A stretch of DNA of 20,726 nt from an uncultured Christensenella sp. (GTDB lineage: Bacteria; Bacillota; Clostridia; Christensenellales; UBA1242), in NCBI GenBank assembly GCA_910584815.1, contig CAJUBT010000005.1, positions 1-20,726 of the forward strand. The letters run 5' to 3'. Shown piece by piece: positions 6,132 to 13,260 of the stretch. Each line of letters begins with the position of its first letter. The stretch's first letter is position 1. The position numbers and the translations under genes are program-made. The notes beneath the pieces were generated by a model. The model had not been told where the DNA came from. It saw only the letters and a list, made by a program, of their open reading frames with translations, and searched no databases.

Positions 6132-7859
6132 ATGGAAGAGAAAGAATTACAAATTTTAAGGCACGGATGTAGCCACGTTCTAGCAAAAGCTGTAGATAAA
6201 ATTTTTGCTGGGGCAAAAAACACCATTGGTCCTGCAATTGATGATGGCTTTTATTACGATTTTGATTTAAACGAAACAATTACACCAGAAATTTTTGGTA
6301 AAATAGAAAAAGAAATGAAAAACATAATTTCTCAAAATCAAGAATTTAAAAGAGTAGTTGTTTCTAAACAAGAGGCAAAAAAATTATTTAAAGACAATAC
6401 CTATAAACAAGAACTCATAGATGCTGTGCCAGATAATGAAGAAGTTTCTATTTATTATCTTGGGGATGATTGGTTTGATTTATGCCGTGGCCCACACGTA
6501 GCCACTACGAAAGAATTAAAAAATTTTGCCTTTAAAATTAATCGTGTTAGCGGCGCATATTGGCGTGGAGATGAAAAAAACAAAATGTTACAAAGGGTTT
6601 ATGTTTATGGCTTTGAAAATAAAGATGAACTTGATGAACATATTCGTTTATTAGAAGAAGCAAAAAAGAGAGACCACAGAAAACTTGGTAAAGATTTAGG
6701 CTTGTTTTTTATATCCGACTATGCTCAGGGTATGCCATTTTATATGCCAAAGGGTCTAGTTATTAAAAACCAACTTATAGATTTCTGGCGTGAAGAGCAT
6801 AAAAAAGCAGGGTATATAGAAATTGAAACTCCTATTGCTATGAGCAGAAGTTTATGGGAAGTTTCTGGACACTGGGGTCATTACAGAAAAAATATGTACA
6901 CCTTTGCTTTAGAAGACAGTGAATTTGCCATTAAACCTATGAATTGCCCAGGTGGGATGTTATATTATAAAGAAAATGTTCATTCATATAAGGAATTCCC
7001 TTTAAGAGTTGGGGAACTTGGAAAAGTTCACCGCCACGAAGCAAGTGGAACTTTGCACGGTTTGTTTAGAGTTAGAAGTTTTACTCAAGATGATGCACAT
7101 ATTTTTATGTTGCCAAGTCAAATAGAAAGTGAAATTCAAAATGTTTTGTCGTTAGTAGACAAAATGTATAGTGCTTTTGGCTTAACTTATCACCTTGAAC
7201 TTTCAACAATGCCTGAAGACCATATGGGCGATGAAAAAACTTGGGAAGAGGCAGAAACTGCTTTAAAAAATGCTCTTAAAAATATTGGCAAACAATTTGT
7301 TATTAATGAAGGCGATGGTGCTTTTTATGGCCCTAAAATTGATATTCATATTAAAGATGCTATTGGCAGAACTTGGCAGTGTGGAACAATTCAACTGGAT
7401 ATGCAATTACCAAAGAGGTTTGAACTTGAATATGTAGATGCTGATGGGACTAAAAAGGAACCTATTATGATTCATCGAGTAATATATGGTTCTATAGACA
7501 GATTTTTAGGCATTATTACAGAAAATTTTGCAGGTGCTTTTCCATTATGGCTTGCACCAGTCCAAATTCAAATTTTAAATATTAACGATAGCGTTTTAGA
7601 TTATGCTAATTCTATTGCAGAAAAACTTAAATCTCTTGGTTTTAGGGTAGAAATTGATGATAGAAACGAAAAAATAGGTAAAAAAATTAGGGAAGCACAA
7701 CTTCAAAAAATTCCATATATGTTAGTAATTGGCGAAAATGAAAAATCTAATAATAATATTTGTGTTCGTTCTCGTAGCCAAGGAGATTTAGGCACTCAAA
7801 CTTTAGATGATTTTATAAAAGAAATTATTGAAGAAAGAGATACTAAGAAAATATTTTAA
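6132..7859 (+). CDS. thrS: Threonyl-tRNA synthetase lacking the TGS domain
   Basis: ThrRS charges tRNA-Thr and hydrolyses mischarged Ser-tRNA-Thr. The 575-residue protein starts directly in the editing domain: HGCSH gives His11 and His15, and DLCRGPH gives Cys118 and His122, the conserved editing-site residues. The class II core has zinc ligands Cys272 (MNCPGGM), His323 (DDAHIF) and His448 (MIHRV), motif 2 around 300-318 and motif 3 GSIDRFLG at about 453-460. The C-terminal anticodon-binding domain begins near 473. The N-terminal TGS domain of about 60 residues found in most bacterial ThrRS is absent. It cannot be hidden upstream, since the T-box terminator ends 58 bases before the ATG. GGGGAAA is the ribosome binding site. 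Confidence 0.97.
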   Translation: MEEKELQILRHGCSHVLAKAVDKIFAGAKNTIGPAIDDGFYYDFDLNETITPEIFGKIEKEMKNIISQNQEFKRVVVSKQEAKKLFKDNTYKQELIDAVPDNEEVSIYYLGDDWFDLCRGPHVATTKELKNFAFKINRVSGAYWRGDEKNKMLQRVYVYGFENKDELDEHIRLLEEAKKRDHRKLGKDLGLFFISDYAQGMPFYMPKGLVIKNQLIDFWREEHKKAGYIEIETPIAMSRSLWEVSGHWGHYRKNMYTFALEDSEFAIKPMNCPGGMLYYKENVHSYKEFPLRVGELGKVHRHEASGTLHGLFRVRSFTQDDAHIFMLPSQIESEIQNVLSLVDKMYSAFGLTYHLELSTMPEDHMGDEKTWEEAETALKNALKNIGKQFVINEGDGAFYGPKIDIHIKDAIGRTWQCGTIQLDMQLPKRFELEYVDADGTKKEPIMIHRVIYGSIDRFLGIITENFAGAFPLWLAPVQIQILNINDSVLDYANSIAEKLKSLGFRVEIDDRNEKIGKKIREAQLQKIPYMLVIGENEKSNNNICVRSRSQGDLGTQTLDDFIKEIIEERDTKKIF

Positions 7860-8020
7860 AACTTTTCCAAAAAAGTTTAATTAAAAATTTATACTAAAAT
7901 TGAAAACTAATAATTTTATATGTTTCTTATTATTTTAATTAATAAAAATCGATATTTATAATTAAAAGTTTAGGTTATTAATTTTATAAGTGGTTGGGTA
8001 TAATTATTTTAAATTTATGC

Positions 8021-8049
8021 TTGACTATGTTTCAAAATTATGTTATTAT
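8021..8049 (+). promoter_or_regulatory. SigA-type promoter of the infC operon
   Basis: TTGACT (8021-8026) and TATTAT (8044-8049) are 17 bases apart. A perfect TATAAT at 8047-8052 overlaps but would have a 20-base spacer. Another TATAAT occurs upstream at 7999-8004 without a good -35. Upstream of the promoter, 7860-8020 holds only AT-rich sequence with a weak 8-bp hairpin (7859-7878) that has no T run. Confidence 0.65.
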
Positions 8050-8054
8050 AATGC

Positions 8055-8164
8055 CATTCAAAGAAGAAGTTGCCACTTCTCACCTTTTTAAGTTTAACTT
8101 AATTGGTTGTTAGCATTTTTATAATAAAATTGTTAAAGTGGGCTTTCTTTGGCTCACTTTTTTT
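8055..8164 (+). promoter_or_regulatory. infC-rpmI-rplT leader with attenuator (L20-leader-like)
   Basis: A terminator hairpin (8135-8143 with 8152-8160, one G-U pair, then seven T through 8164) lies between the promoter and infC, so the operon is probably controlled by premature termination. Upstream, AGAAGT/ACTTCT (8065-8070 with 8075-8080) forms a hairpin. CCACTT at 8073-8078 could instead pair with AAGTGG at 8136-8141 in the terminator arm, a possible antiterminator. In Bacillus the equivalent operon is attenuated by L20 binding its leader. That L20 acts here is inference; the terminator itself is clear. Confidence 0.7.
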
Positions 8165-8227
8165 ATGGTTAACTTATAAAATTATCCATATAAAGTGTGC
8201 AAAAAATTGTTTAGGAGGTATTTTACC

Positions 8228-8740
8228 ATTAAAAATCAACTTTTAAATGAAGAAATCAATTTACCAAAGGTTAGACTTATCGGGCAAAATAATGAACAAC
8301 TTGGAATTATGTCCAGCAAAGAAGCATTAAACTTGGCAAGTGAACAAAATTTGGACCTTGTTTTAATGTCTCCAAATGCAGAACCACCAGTTTGTAAAAT
8401 TATAGACTATGGCAAATTTAAGTTCGACCAAGCAAAAAAATTGAAAGAACAAAGAAAGGCTCAAAAGATAGTTGATATTAAAGAAATTCAACTTTCAATG
8501 ACAATTGAAAAACACGACATTGATGTTAAAGCAAAGCACGCACAAAAATTTTTACAGAATGGAGACAAAGTTAAAGTTACCATTCGTATGAAAGGGCGTC
8601 AACAAGCAAGACCAGAAATTGGTATTGAAGTTATGAACACTTTTTTTGAAGTTGTAAAAGATTTTGGGGTTATTGAAAAAAATCCTGAAATTATGGGTAG
8701 AAACATTTTTATGGTTCTTGCCCCTATAAAAGCAAAATAA
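8228..8740 (+). CDS. infC: Translation initiation factor IF-3 (AUU start)
   Basis: IF-3 binds the 30S subunit, prevents premature 50S joining and proofreads the start codon. The open frame runs back to a GTG at 8195, but the strong Shine-Dalgarno AGGAGGT at 8213-8219 points 8 bases ahead to an ATT at 8228, giving a 170-residue protein that begins (M)KNQLLNEEI, exactly where IF-3 proteins begin. An AUU start, which IF-3 itself discriminates against, is a known autoregulatory feature of infC. The N-domain has VRLIGQNNEQLGIMS and ALNLASEQNLDLVLMSP, then PPVCKIIDYGKFKF leads into the linker, and the C-domain has HDIDVKAKHAQKFLQNGDK and the RMKGRQQARPEIG block. It is first in an operon with rpmI and rplT. 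Confidence 0.93.
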   Translation: MKNQLLNEEINLPKVRLIGQNNEQLGIMSSKEALNLASEQNLDLVLMSPNAEPPVCKIIDYGKFKFDQAKKLKEQRKAQKIVDIKEIQLSMTIEKHDIDVKAKHAQKFLQNGDKVKVTIRMKGRQQARPEIGIEVMNTFFEVVKDFGVIEKNPEIMGRNIFMVLAPIKAK

Positions 8741-8767
8741 AAAAATTTATTTAAGGAGATATATTTT

Positions 8768-8962
8768 ATGCCAAAACAAAAAACAAATAGTGCAGCAAAG
8801 AAAAGATTTATTGTAAAAAAATCAGGTTTAATTAAAAGAAGCAAACAAGGTAGAAGACACATTCTTACTAAAAAATCAACAGGCACAAAAAGAAATTTAA
8901 GAAAAGCTAGCTATGTAAGCAGTGCACAATCTAAAACAATAAAACAAATGGTTCAAGGTTAA
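8768..8962 (+). CDS. rpmI: 50S ribosomal protein L35
   Basis: The product is a 64-residue, highly basic large-subunit protein. The N-terminal PKQKTNSAAKKRF segment, the central GRRHILTKKSTGTKRNLRK and the C-terminal hydrophobic-poor helix are diagnostic for L35. AAGGAGAT lies about 10 bases before the ATG. It sits between infC (27 bases upstream) and rplT (21 bases downstream), the conserved infC-rpmI-rplT order, and shares their leader attenuator. Confidence 0.97.
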   Translation: MPKQKTNSAAKKRFIVKKSGLIKRSKQGRRHILTKKSTGTKRNLRKASYVSSAQSKTIKQMVQG

Positions 8963-8983
8963 TAAGGGGAGGACAAATAAATT

Positions 8984-9328
8984 ATGAGAATCAAGAGAGC
9001 AGTTAATAAAAATAAACATAAAAAAGCAATTTTAAAACAAGCAAAAGGTTTCTGGGGTACAAGAAGCAAATTATTTAGAGTAGCAAACCAATCTGTTATG
9101 AGAAGTGGCAGATATGCCTATATTGGTAGAAGACTTAGAAAAAGAGATATGAGATCTTTATGGATTGCAAGAATAAATGCTGCTTGCAGAATTAATGGAA
9201 CTAGTTATAGTAAATTTATTAATGGGTTAAAAGTTAAAAACATTAATCTTAACCGTAAAATACTTGCAGATATGGCTGTAAACGATAAAGAAGCTTTCAC
9301 AAAACTTGTTGAACAAGTTAAAGCATAA
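8984..9328 (+). CDS. rplT: 50S ribosomal protein L20
   Basis: L20 binds 23S rRNA early in 50S assembly and in Firmicutes also represses its own operon through the leader RNA. The 114-residue protein shows the L20 pattern: KHKKAILKQAKGFWGTRSKLFR near the start in a basic extended arm, then GRYAYIGRRLRKRDMRSLWI and RINAACRINGTSYSKFINGL in the globular domain. Length is standard. The ribosome binding site is GGGGAGGA shortly before the ATG. It is the last gene of the infC operon; only a weak hairpin follows. Confidence 0.98.
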   Translation: MRIKRAVNKNKHKKAILKQAKGFWGTRSKLFRVANQSVMRSGRYAYIGRRLRKRDMRSLWIARINAACRINGTSYSKFINGLKVKNINLNRKILADMAVNDKEAFTKLVEQVKA

Positions 9329-9359
9329 TTTCTAAAATTTATAAGTAAGCAAATGAAAA

Positions 9360-9381
9360 AAATACATAATTAAATGTATTT
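9360..9381 (+). terminator. Weak hairpin after rplT, possible terminator
   Basis: An 8-bp AT-rich stem AAATACAT/ATGTATTT with a 6-base loop is followed by only a short broken T stretch. It may attenuate or end the infC transcript. The following 77 bases could hold a weak promoter for the methyltransferase gene (TAAAAT at 9410-9415 preceded by TG, poor -35). Confidence 0.35.
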
Positions 9382-9458
9382 ATAAAATTTGTGTTTTAGT
9401 TTTAAATGTTAAAATAAAGAAATGTTAGCAAACCCCCATTTTAAAAGGAAAGAATTTT

Positions 9459-10211
9459 TTGGAAGTTATAACATCAGTAAAAAATGAACTTGTTGTTAAA
9501 ACAAAAAAAATTAAACAAGAACCAAATGGTAAACTTTTTTTGGAAAATCCAAAACTAATTAAAGAGGCATTTAACGCAAACTTATGTTTTGATTATTGTT
9601 TAATTTCGGTAACAAAACAAGCAAATTTAATTGCAAATTATTCTTTTTTAAAACAAACTAATTTAATTGTGGTGGGAGATAATATTATTGAAAGCCTTTC
9701 AGACACCAAAACTCCACAAGGTTTAATTGCTATAGTAAATTTTTCAGAAAAACCTTTAAAAGCTCCAAATAACAATTTTGTAGTGTTAGAAAATTTACAA
9801 GATGCTGGCAACCTTGGCACAATTATACGTAGTTGTAAAGGTACAAATTTTAATGATATTTTTTTAATTAATTGTGTAAGTTTTTATAACCAAAAAGTAA
9901 TTAGAAGTGCAATGGGAAATATTTTTGATGTTAGTTTGCATTCTTTTAAAACAACTTCTGAGTTTTTAAATTTTGCAAAACAAAACAGTTTGCAATTAGC
10001 AGTAGCAGATATGAATGGAGAAAATTTGTTTAAAATTAAAACAAAACCACAAAGGTTGGGCATTGTTATTGGAAATGAAGGAAAGGGTGCAACACAAGAA
10101 ATTAAAGATTATTGTAAAAAAACTATTTCTATTCCAATGAAAAATAATTTAGAATCCTTAAATGCAGGTGTTAGTTGTTCGATTATTATTTATTATTTAG
10201 ATAACTTATAA
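9459..10211 (+). CDS. SpoU/TrmH-family RNA 2'-O-ribose methyltransferase
   Basis: This is an S-adenosylmethionine-dependent RNA methyltransferase with a trefoil knot. The 250-residue protein has an N-terminal substrate-binding domain (about 1-95) and the SPOUT catalytic domain. Motif 1 is LENLQDAGNLGTIIRSC (110-126, with the conserved Asn and Arg), motif 2 is IVIGNEGKG (202-210), and motif 3 is SIPM...LESLNAGVS (224-239). The start is a TTG at 9459, supported by AAAAGGAAA about 10 bases upstream; the product then begins MEVITSVKN, as family members do. Its target base in rRNA or tRNA cannot be told from sequence. Relatives such as Bacillus YsgA lie in the same neighbourhood after rplT. Confidence 0.92.
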   Translation: MEVITSVKNELVVKTKKIKQEPNGKLFLENPKLIKEAFNANLCFDYCLISVTKQANLIANYSFLKQTNLIVVGDNIIESLSDTKTPQGLIAIVNFSEKPLKAPNNNFVVLENLQDAGNLGTIIRSCKGTNFNDIFLINCVSFYNQKVIRSAMGNIFDVSLHSFKTTSEFLNFAKQNSLQLAVADMNGENLFKIKTKPQRLGIVIGNEGKGATQEIKDYCKKTISIPMKNNLESLNAGVSCSIIIYYLDNL

Positions 10212-10328
10212 ATTTGAAATTTTTTAAAAATTACTTTCTATTTCTATAAAATAAACATTAAACTGTTTTATTCAATATAATAAATTTAATAACTCTTAAC
10301 TTAAAAATTAATAAAGGGAGAAATAAGA

Positions 10329-10886
10329 ATGATTTCAGCAGGAGATTTTAGAAAAGGTGTTACTTTTGAATATGAAGGAAATATATTCATAGTTGTAGAT
10401 TTTCAACACGTTAAACCAGGCAAAGGTGCTGCTTTTGTAAGAACCAAAATTAAAAACATTATTACAGGTCAAGTTTTAGAAAGAACTTTCAATCCTACCG
10501 AAAAAGTTGAAGAAGCAAAAATAGAAAGAAAAGAAATGCAATATTTATATAATGAAGATGGCATTTACTATTTTATGGATATGGAAAGTTTTGAACAAAT
10601 ACCTCTTAATTACGACCAAGTTCAAGAAGCTATGAAATATGTAATAGAAAATATGATGGTAACAATTCAATTTCATAAAGGCAAAGCATTTTCAGTTTTA
10701 CCTCCTATGTTTGTTGAACTTAACATTACAGATTGTGAACCAGGCATTCAAGGTGACACATCAAAAGCAGGCAATAAACCAGCAACTTTAGAAACAGGCC
10801 TTGTAATACAAGTTCCACTATTTGTTAATAATGGAGATAGAATTAGGGTAGATACAAGAACTGGAACATATATGGAGAGACTATAA
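10329..10886 (+). CDS. efp: Translation elongation factor P
   Basis: EF-P enters the ribosomal E site and relieves stalling at polyproline stretches. The 185-residue protein has the three expected beta domains: KOW-like (1-65), OB (66-128) and C-terminal (129-185) with the GDTSKAGNKPATLETG signature. The domain I loop HVKPGKGAAF places Lys32 at the residue that carries the essential modification in many bacteria; no modification gene is in this window, so the modification type is unknown. AAAGGGAG lies 8 to 9 bases upstream. A perfect TATAAT at 10276-10281 could be its promoter, but no good -35 is visible. The efp-spoIIIA adjacency matches Bacillus. Confidence 0.98.
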   Translation: MISAGDFRKGVTFEYEGNIFIVVDFQHVKPGKGAAFVRTKIKNIITGQVLERTFNPTEKVEEAKIERKEMQYLYNEDGIYYFMDMESFEQIPLNYDQVQEAMKYVIENMMVTIQFHKGKAFSVLPPMFVELNITDCEPGIQGDTSKAGNKPATLETGLVIQVPLFVNNGDRIRVDTRTGTYMERL

Positions 10887-11002
10887 CTTATTATATTATA
10901 TTTTCTTATATGCTTTTAATTTTATATAATAAAACTTTTTATAACTAATTTATTTAAATTATAGTTATAAAAATTAAATAATATTAAAATTAAAAAAAAA
11001 GT

Positions 11003-11041
11003 AAAAATAGCAATACTTTTGTAGTATTGTTATTTTTTTTT
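11003..11041 (+). terminator. Strong terminator between efp and spoIIIAA
   Basis: A 15-bp stem (11003-11017 with 11023-11037, one G-U pair) with a 5-base loop runs into nine T at 11033-11041. It ends the efp transcript. Only 62 bases remain before spoIIIAA, so the spoIIIA promoter must lie in that short space. Two earlier AT-rich inverted repeats lie at 10888-10932 and 10936-10973. Confidence 0.85.
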
Positions 11042-11103
11042 GCCATTAATACTAATTTAAAATTTTCAGCAGTAAATATATAACTAGGAAGGAAAATATT
11101 AAA

Positions 11104-12015
11104 ATGTTAAAAAATATAGTTCCAGATTATTTTCTTGAAATATTAAATAAAACTCCAATAGATAAAGTTAACGAAATTAGACTTAGACTAGATAAAAAGG
11201 CAGTTGTTATAATAGGTAACAAATCTTATTATTTATCTCAAAATGGTTTAACAGGTAATGCCGAAAAAGCATATGAAGTTAGTAAAGATTTAATTGATGA
11301 AATTGTTAAGCGTGCGTGTGAAAGTTCTGTATATGCCTATAATTACCAAATTAAAAACTCTTACATAACCATTTTAGGTGGCATAAGAATTGGACTTTCT
11401 GGTGAAGCCGTGTACGAAAAGGGAACAATTAAAACATTAAAAAATATAAATGGACTAGCTATCCGTTTGCCTCACGAAGTTAGAGGATGTTCTCTCCCTT
11501 TATTGCCTTATTTATTTAAAGGTGACTTTTTAAACACACTTATTGTTTCTCCTCCAGGAGCTGGCAAAACAACAATGATAAGAGACATTATCTACCAACT
11601 TTCACAAAAAGGATATTGCTATAATGTTCTTCTTTGCGATGAAAGATTTGAAGTTGCAAATTGTTTTAATGGGAAGCCTACTTTAGATGTTGGAAATTTT
11701 TGCGACACATTAAGTGGCACCACAAAAGGTTATGCTTTTGAAAAAGGAATAAGGTCCTTACGTCCAGATATTATTGTTACAGATGAGATTTCAACAGCAC
11801 AAGATTATGAAAGTATTATGTATGCTTCTACTTGTGGTGTTAATGTTTTGGCATCAATTCACGCAAAGAGTTTAGAAGATTTAAAAAGTAAATTAGGCTT
11901 TGAAATTTTGCTTAAAAATAAGGTATTTTCAAGAATAGTAATTTTATCTGTAAAAGATGGCCCAGGCACTATAGAGGCTGTTTATGACGAAAATTTAAGG
12001 TTTGTAAGTTTATAA
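11104..12015 (+). CDS. spoIIIAA: Stage III sporulation protein AA, channel ATPase
   Basis: SpoIIIAA is the cytoplasmic ATPase of the SpoIIIA-SpoIIQ complex that connects mother cell and forespore, related to secretion ATPases. The 303-residue protein has an N-terminal domain with the conserved EIRLRLDKKAVV segment (24-35) and LGGIRIGLSGEAV (91-103). The P-loop is SPPGAGKTT (149-157), CDERFEVA lies near 178-185, and the Walker B strand is IIVTDE (223-228). SIHAKSLEDL follows at about 251-260. Length is close to the family norm. AGGAAGG precedes the ATG. It opens the spoIIIA operon, which in Bacillus is transcribed by SigE; I could not pick out a convincing SigE promoter in the 62 bases upstream. 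Confidence 0.96.
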   Translation: MLKNIVPDYFLEILNKTPIDKVNEIRLRLDKKAVVIIGNKSYYLSQNGLTGNAEKAYEVSKDLIDEIVKRACESSVYAYNYQIKNSYITILGGIRIGLSGEAVYEKGTIKTLKNINGLAIRLPHEVRGCSLPLLPYLFKGDFLNTLIVSPPGAGKTTMIRDIIYQLSQKGYCYNVLLCDERFEVANCFNGKPTLDVGNFCDTLSGTTKGYAFEKGIRSLRPDIIVTDEISTAQDYESIMYASTCGVNVLASIHAKSLEDLKSKLGFEILLKNKVFSRIVILSVKDGPGTIEAVYDENLRFVSL

Positions 12016-12516
12016 ATGAAAATATTATTAATTTTTGTTGTATTTTTTTGTTGCGTGTTAATAGGAATTTTAATTAAAAAATATTTTGTAAAACGACAAA
12101 ATTTCTTTTGCGATTTGCACACTTTTTGTGAAAATTTATCTAGCGATATTTCTTATAATAACGAGAAACTTTCTATAATAATTAATAAAAATTTATCATT
12201 ATTCAATGCGGATATAAATTTACTTTTTAATTCATTTAATAACTATTTAGCAGGACAAATAACCGCCCAAGAATTTATAAAAAGTTTCAATCAAAAATTT
12301 TATTATTTAACTGAAAAGGAAAGAACTGAAGTTGTTAATTTTTTTATCAACCTAGGAAGTTTTGCTAAAGAGGAAGAGTTGCAAAAAATCTTTAATTTTG
12401 TAAATTTAATTAATCCAATAAAAAAAGAAGTTATTGAAAAAAACAAAAAATTTTCTTCTTTATATTTCAAGTTGTTTTTATTTTTAGGCATAATTTTTGT
12501 TATTATTTTTATTTAA
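12016..12516 (+). CDS. spoIIIAB: Stage III sporulation protein AB
   Basis: The ATG follows the spoIIIAA stop with no spacer, which suggests translational coupling. The 166-residue product has a membrane segment at each end: residues 2-20 (LLIFVVFFCCVLIGILI) and about 148-166. Between them is a helical soluble domain, the usual SpoIIIAB design, which resembles type II secretion and type IV pilus membrane platform subunits of the GspF kind. Sequence conservation in this family is low, so the call rests on topology, length and exact position between AA and AC. Confidence 0.88.
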   Translation: MKILLIFVVFFCCVLIGILIKKYFVKRQNFFCDLHTFCENLSSDISYNNEKLSIIINKNLSLFNADINLLFNSFNNYLAGQITAQEFIKSFNQKFYYLTEKERTEVVNFFINLGSFAKEEELQKIFNFVNLINPIKKEVIEKNKKFSSLYFKLFLFLGIIFVIIFI

Positions 12517-12533
12517 TTCTTAAAAGGAAAACT

Positions 12534-12731
12534 ATGGATTATAGTATTATTTTAAAAATTGCAGGCATTGGAATATTAACTGCAGTTGTTGCCCAAATTT
12601 TAAAGAACATTGGCAAAGATGAAATTGCAACAATTGCAACTCTTGTTGGTGTTATTGTTGTTTTGCTTCTGGCACTTAATATGATAAGCGAATTATTTGA
12701 AACAATAAAACAGTTGTTTTTAATATATTAG
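12534..12731 (+). CDS. spoIIIAC: Stage III sporulation protein AC
   Basis: This tiny 65-residue membrane protein has two hydrophobic helices (about 8-22 and 33-52) separated by the polar turn NIGKDEIAT. Size and pattern are those of SpoIIIAC, a mother-cell membrane subunit of the channel complex. AAAAGGAAA lies before the ATG, 17 bases after spoIIIAB. It ends with TAG. The next operon gene comes only after an unusual 142-base gap. Confidence 0.93.
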   Translation: MDYSIILKIAGIGILTAVVAQILKNIGKDEIATIATLVGVIVVLLLALNMISELFETIKQLFLIY

Positions 12732-12794
12732 TTAATTATTTTTTAATTAATAAATAAACAAATATATATTAGCTAAACAAAATTTTAATAATAG

Positions 12795-12819
12795 AAAACT
12801 TATACATTTGCTAAGTTTT
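12795..12819 (+). other. Hairpin in the spoIIIAC-spoIIIAD gap
   Basis: AAAACTTA and TAAGTTTT form a perfect 8-bp stem with a 9-base loop. Five T at 12816-12820 are followed at once by seven A, so it is a poor terminator; it could be a processing or stability element. Nothing else is recognisable in 12732-12873. Confidence 0.35.
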
Positions 12820-12873
12820 TAAAAAAACAGAATTATATTATACAAATTAAAAATTATTACAATAAGGTTTTTA

Positions 12874-13260
12874 ATGGAAATTTTTAAAATTATAGGGGTT
12901 GGGTTACTAACTTGCGTTATATCAATAATTATAAAACAAATTAAACCAGAGTTTAACATTATAATTTTGCTATGTGGCGGAATTATAATTTTGTTTATGG
13001 TGCTAGACCAATTGCGTACCGTATTCGATTATTTTTTAACTATTTTTTCTAAAACTAACATAGATTATTCTCTTTTTGTTTCTGTTTTAAAAGTTTTAGG
13101 AGTAGGGTATTTAACAGAATTTGCCAACAGCATTTGTGTAGATTCTGGTTCAGCAAGTATTGGCGAAAAAATTTTAATAGCAGGTAAAATTATAATTTTT
13201 TGTTTGGCACTACCAATTGTTACAAATTTAATAGATTTAATTATCGAGATGTTGCCGTGA
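12874..13260 (+). CDS. spoIIIAD: Stage III sporulation protein AD
   Basis: The 128-residue product is nearly all hydrophobic, with four likely membrane helices (about 3-20, 28-45, 68-84 and 100-125), and is related to SpoIIIAC over its first half. The central KVLGVGYLTEFANSICVDSG and the following GEKILIAGKIIIF segments match SpoIIIAD. It ends with TGA, overlapping the GTG start of spoIIIAE by four bases. The region just before its ATG has only a weak AAGG, so it may depend on translation of the upstream transcript. Confidence 0.94.
   Translation: MEIFKIIGVGLLTCVISIIIKQIKPEFNIIILLCGGIIILFMVLDQLRTVFDYFLTIFSKTNIDYSLFVSVLKVLGVGYLTEFANSICVDSGSASIGEKILIAGKIIIFCLALPIVTNLIDLIIEMLP

Noticed and set aside
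11042..11103. SigE promoter for spoIIIAA
   Set aside because: One is expected from the Bacillus operon, but no pair of boxes in this 62-base stretch matched well enough to list.
12808..12843. Promoter in the spoIIIAC-spoIIIAD gap (TTGCTA with TATATT)
   Set aside because: The spacer would be 20 bases or more, and such matches are common in AT-rich DNA.
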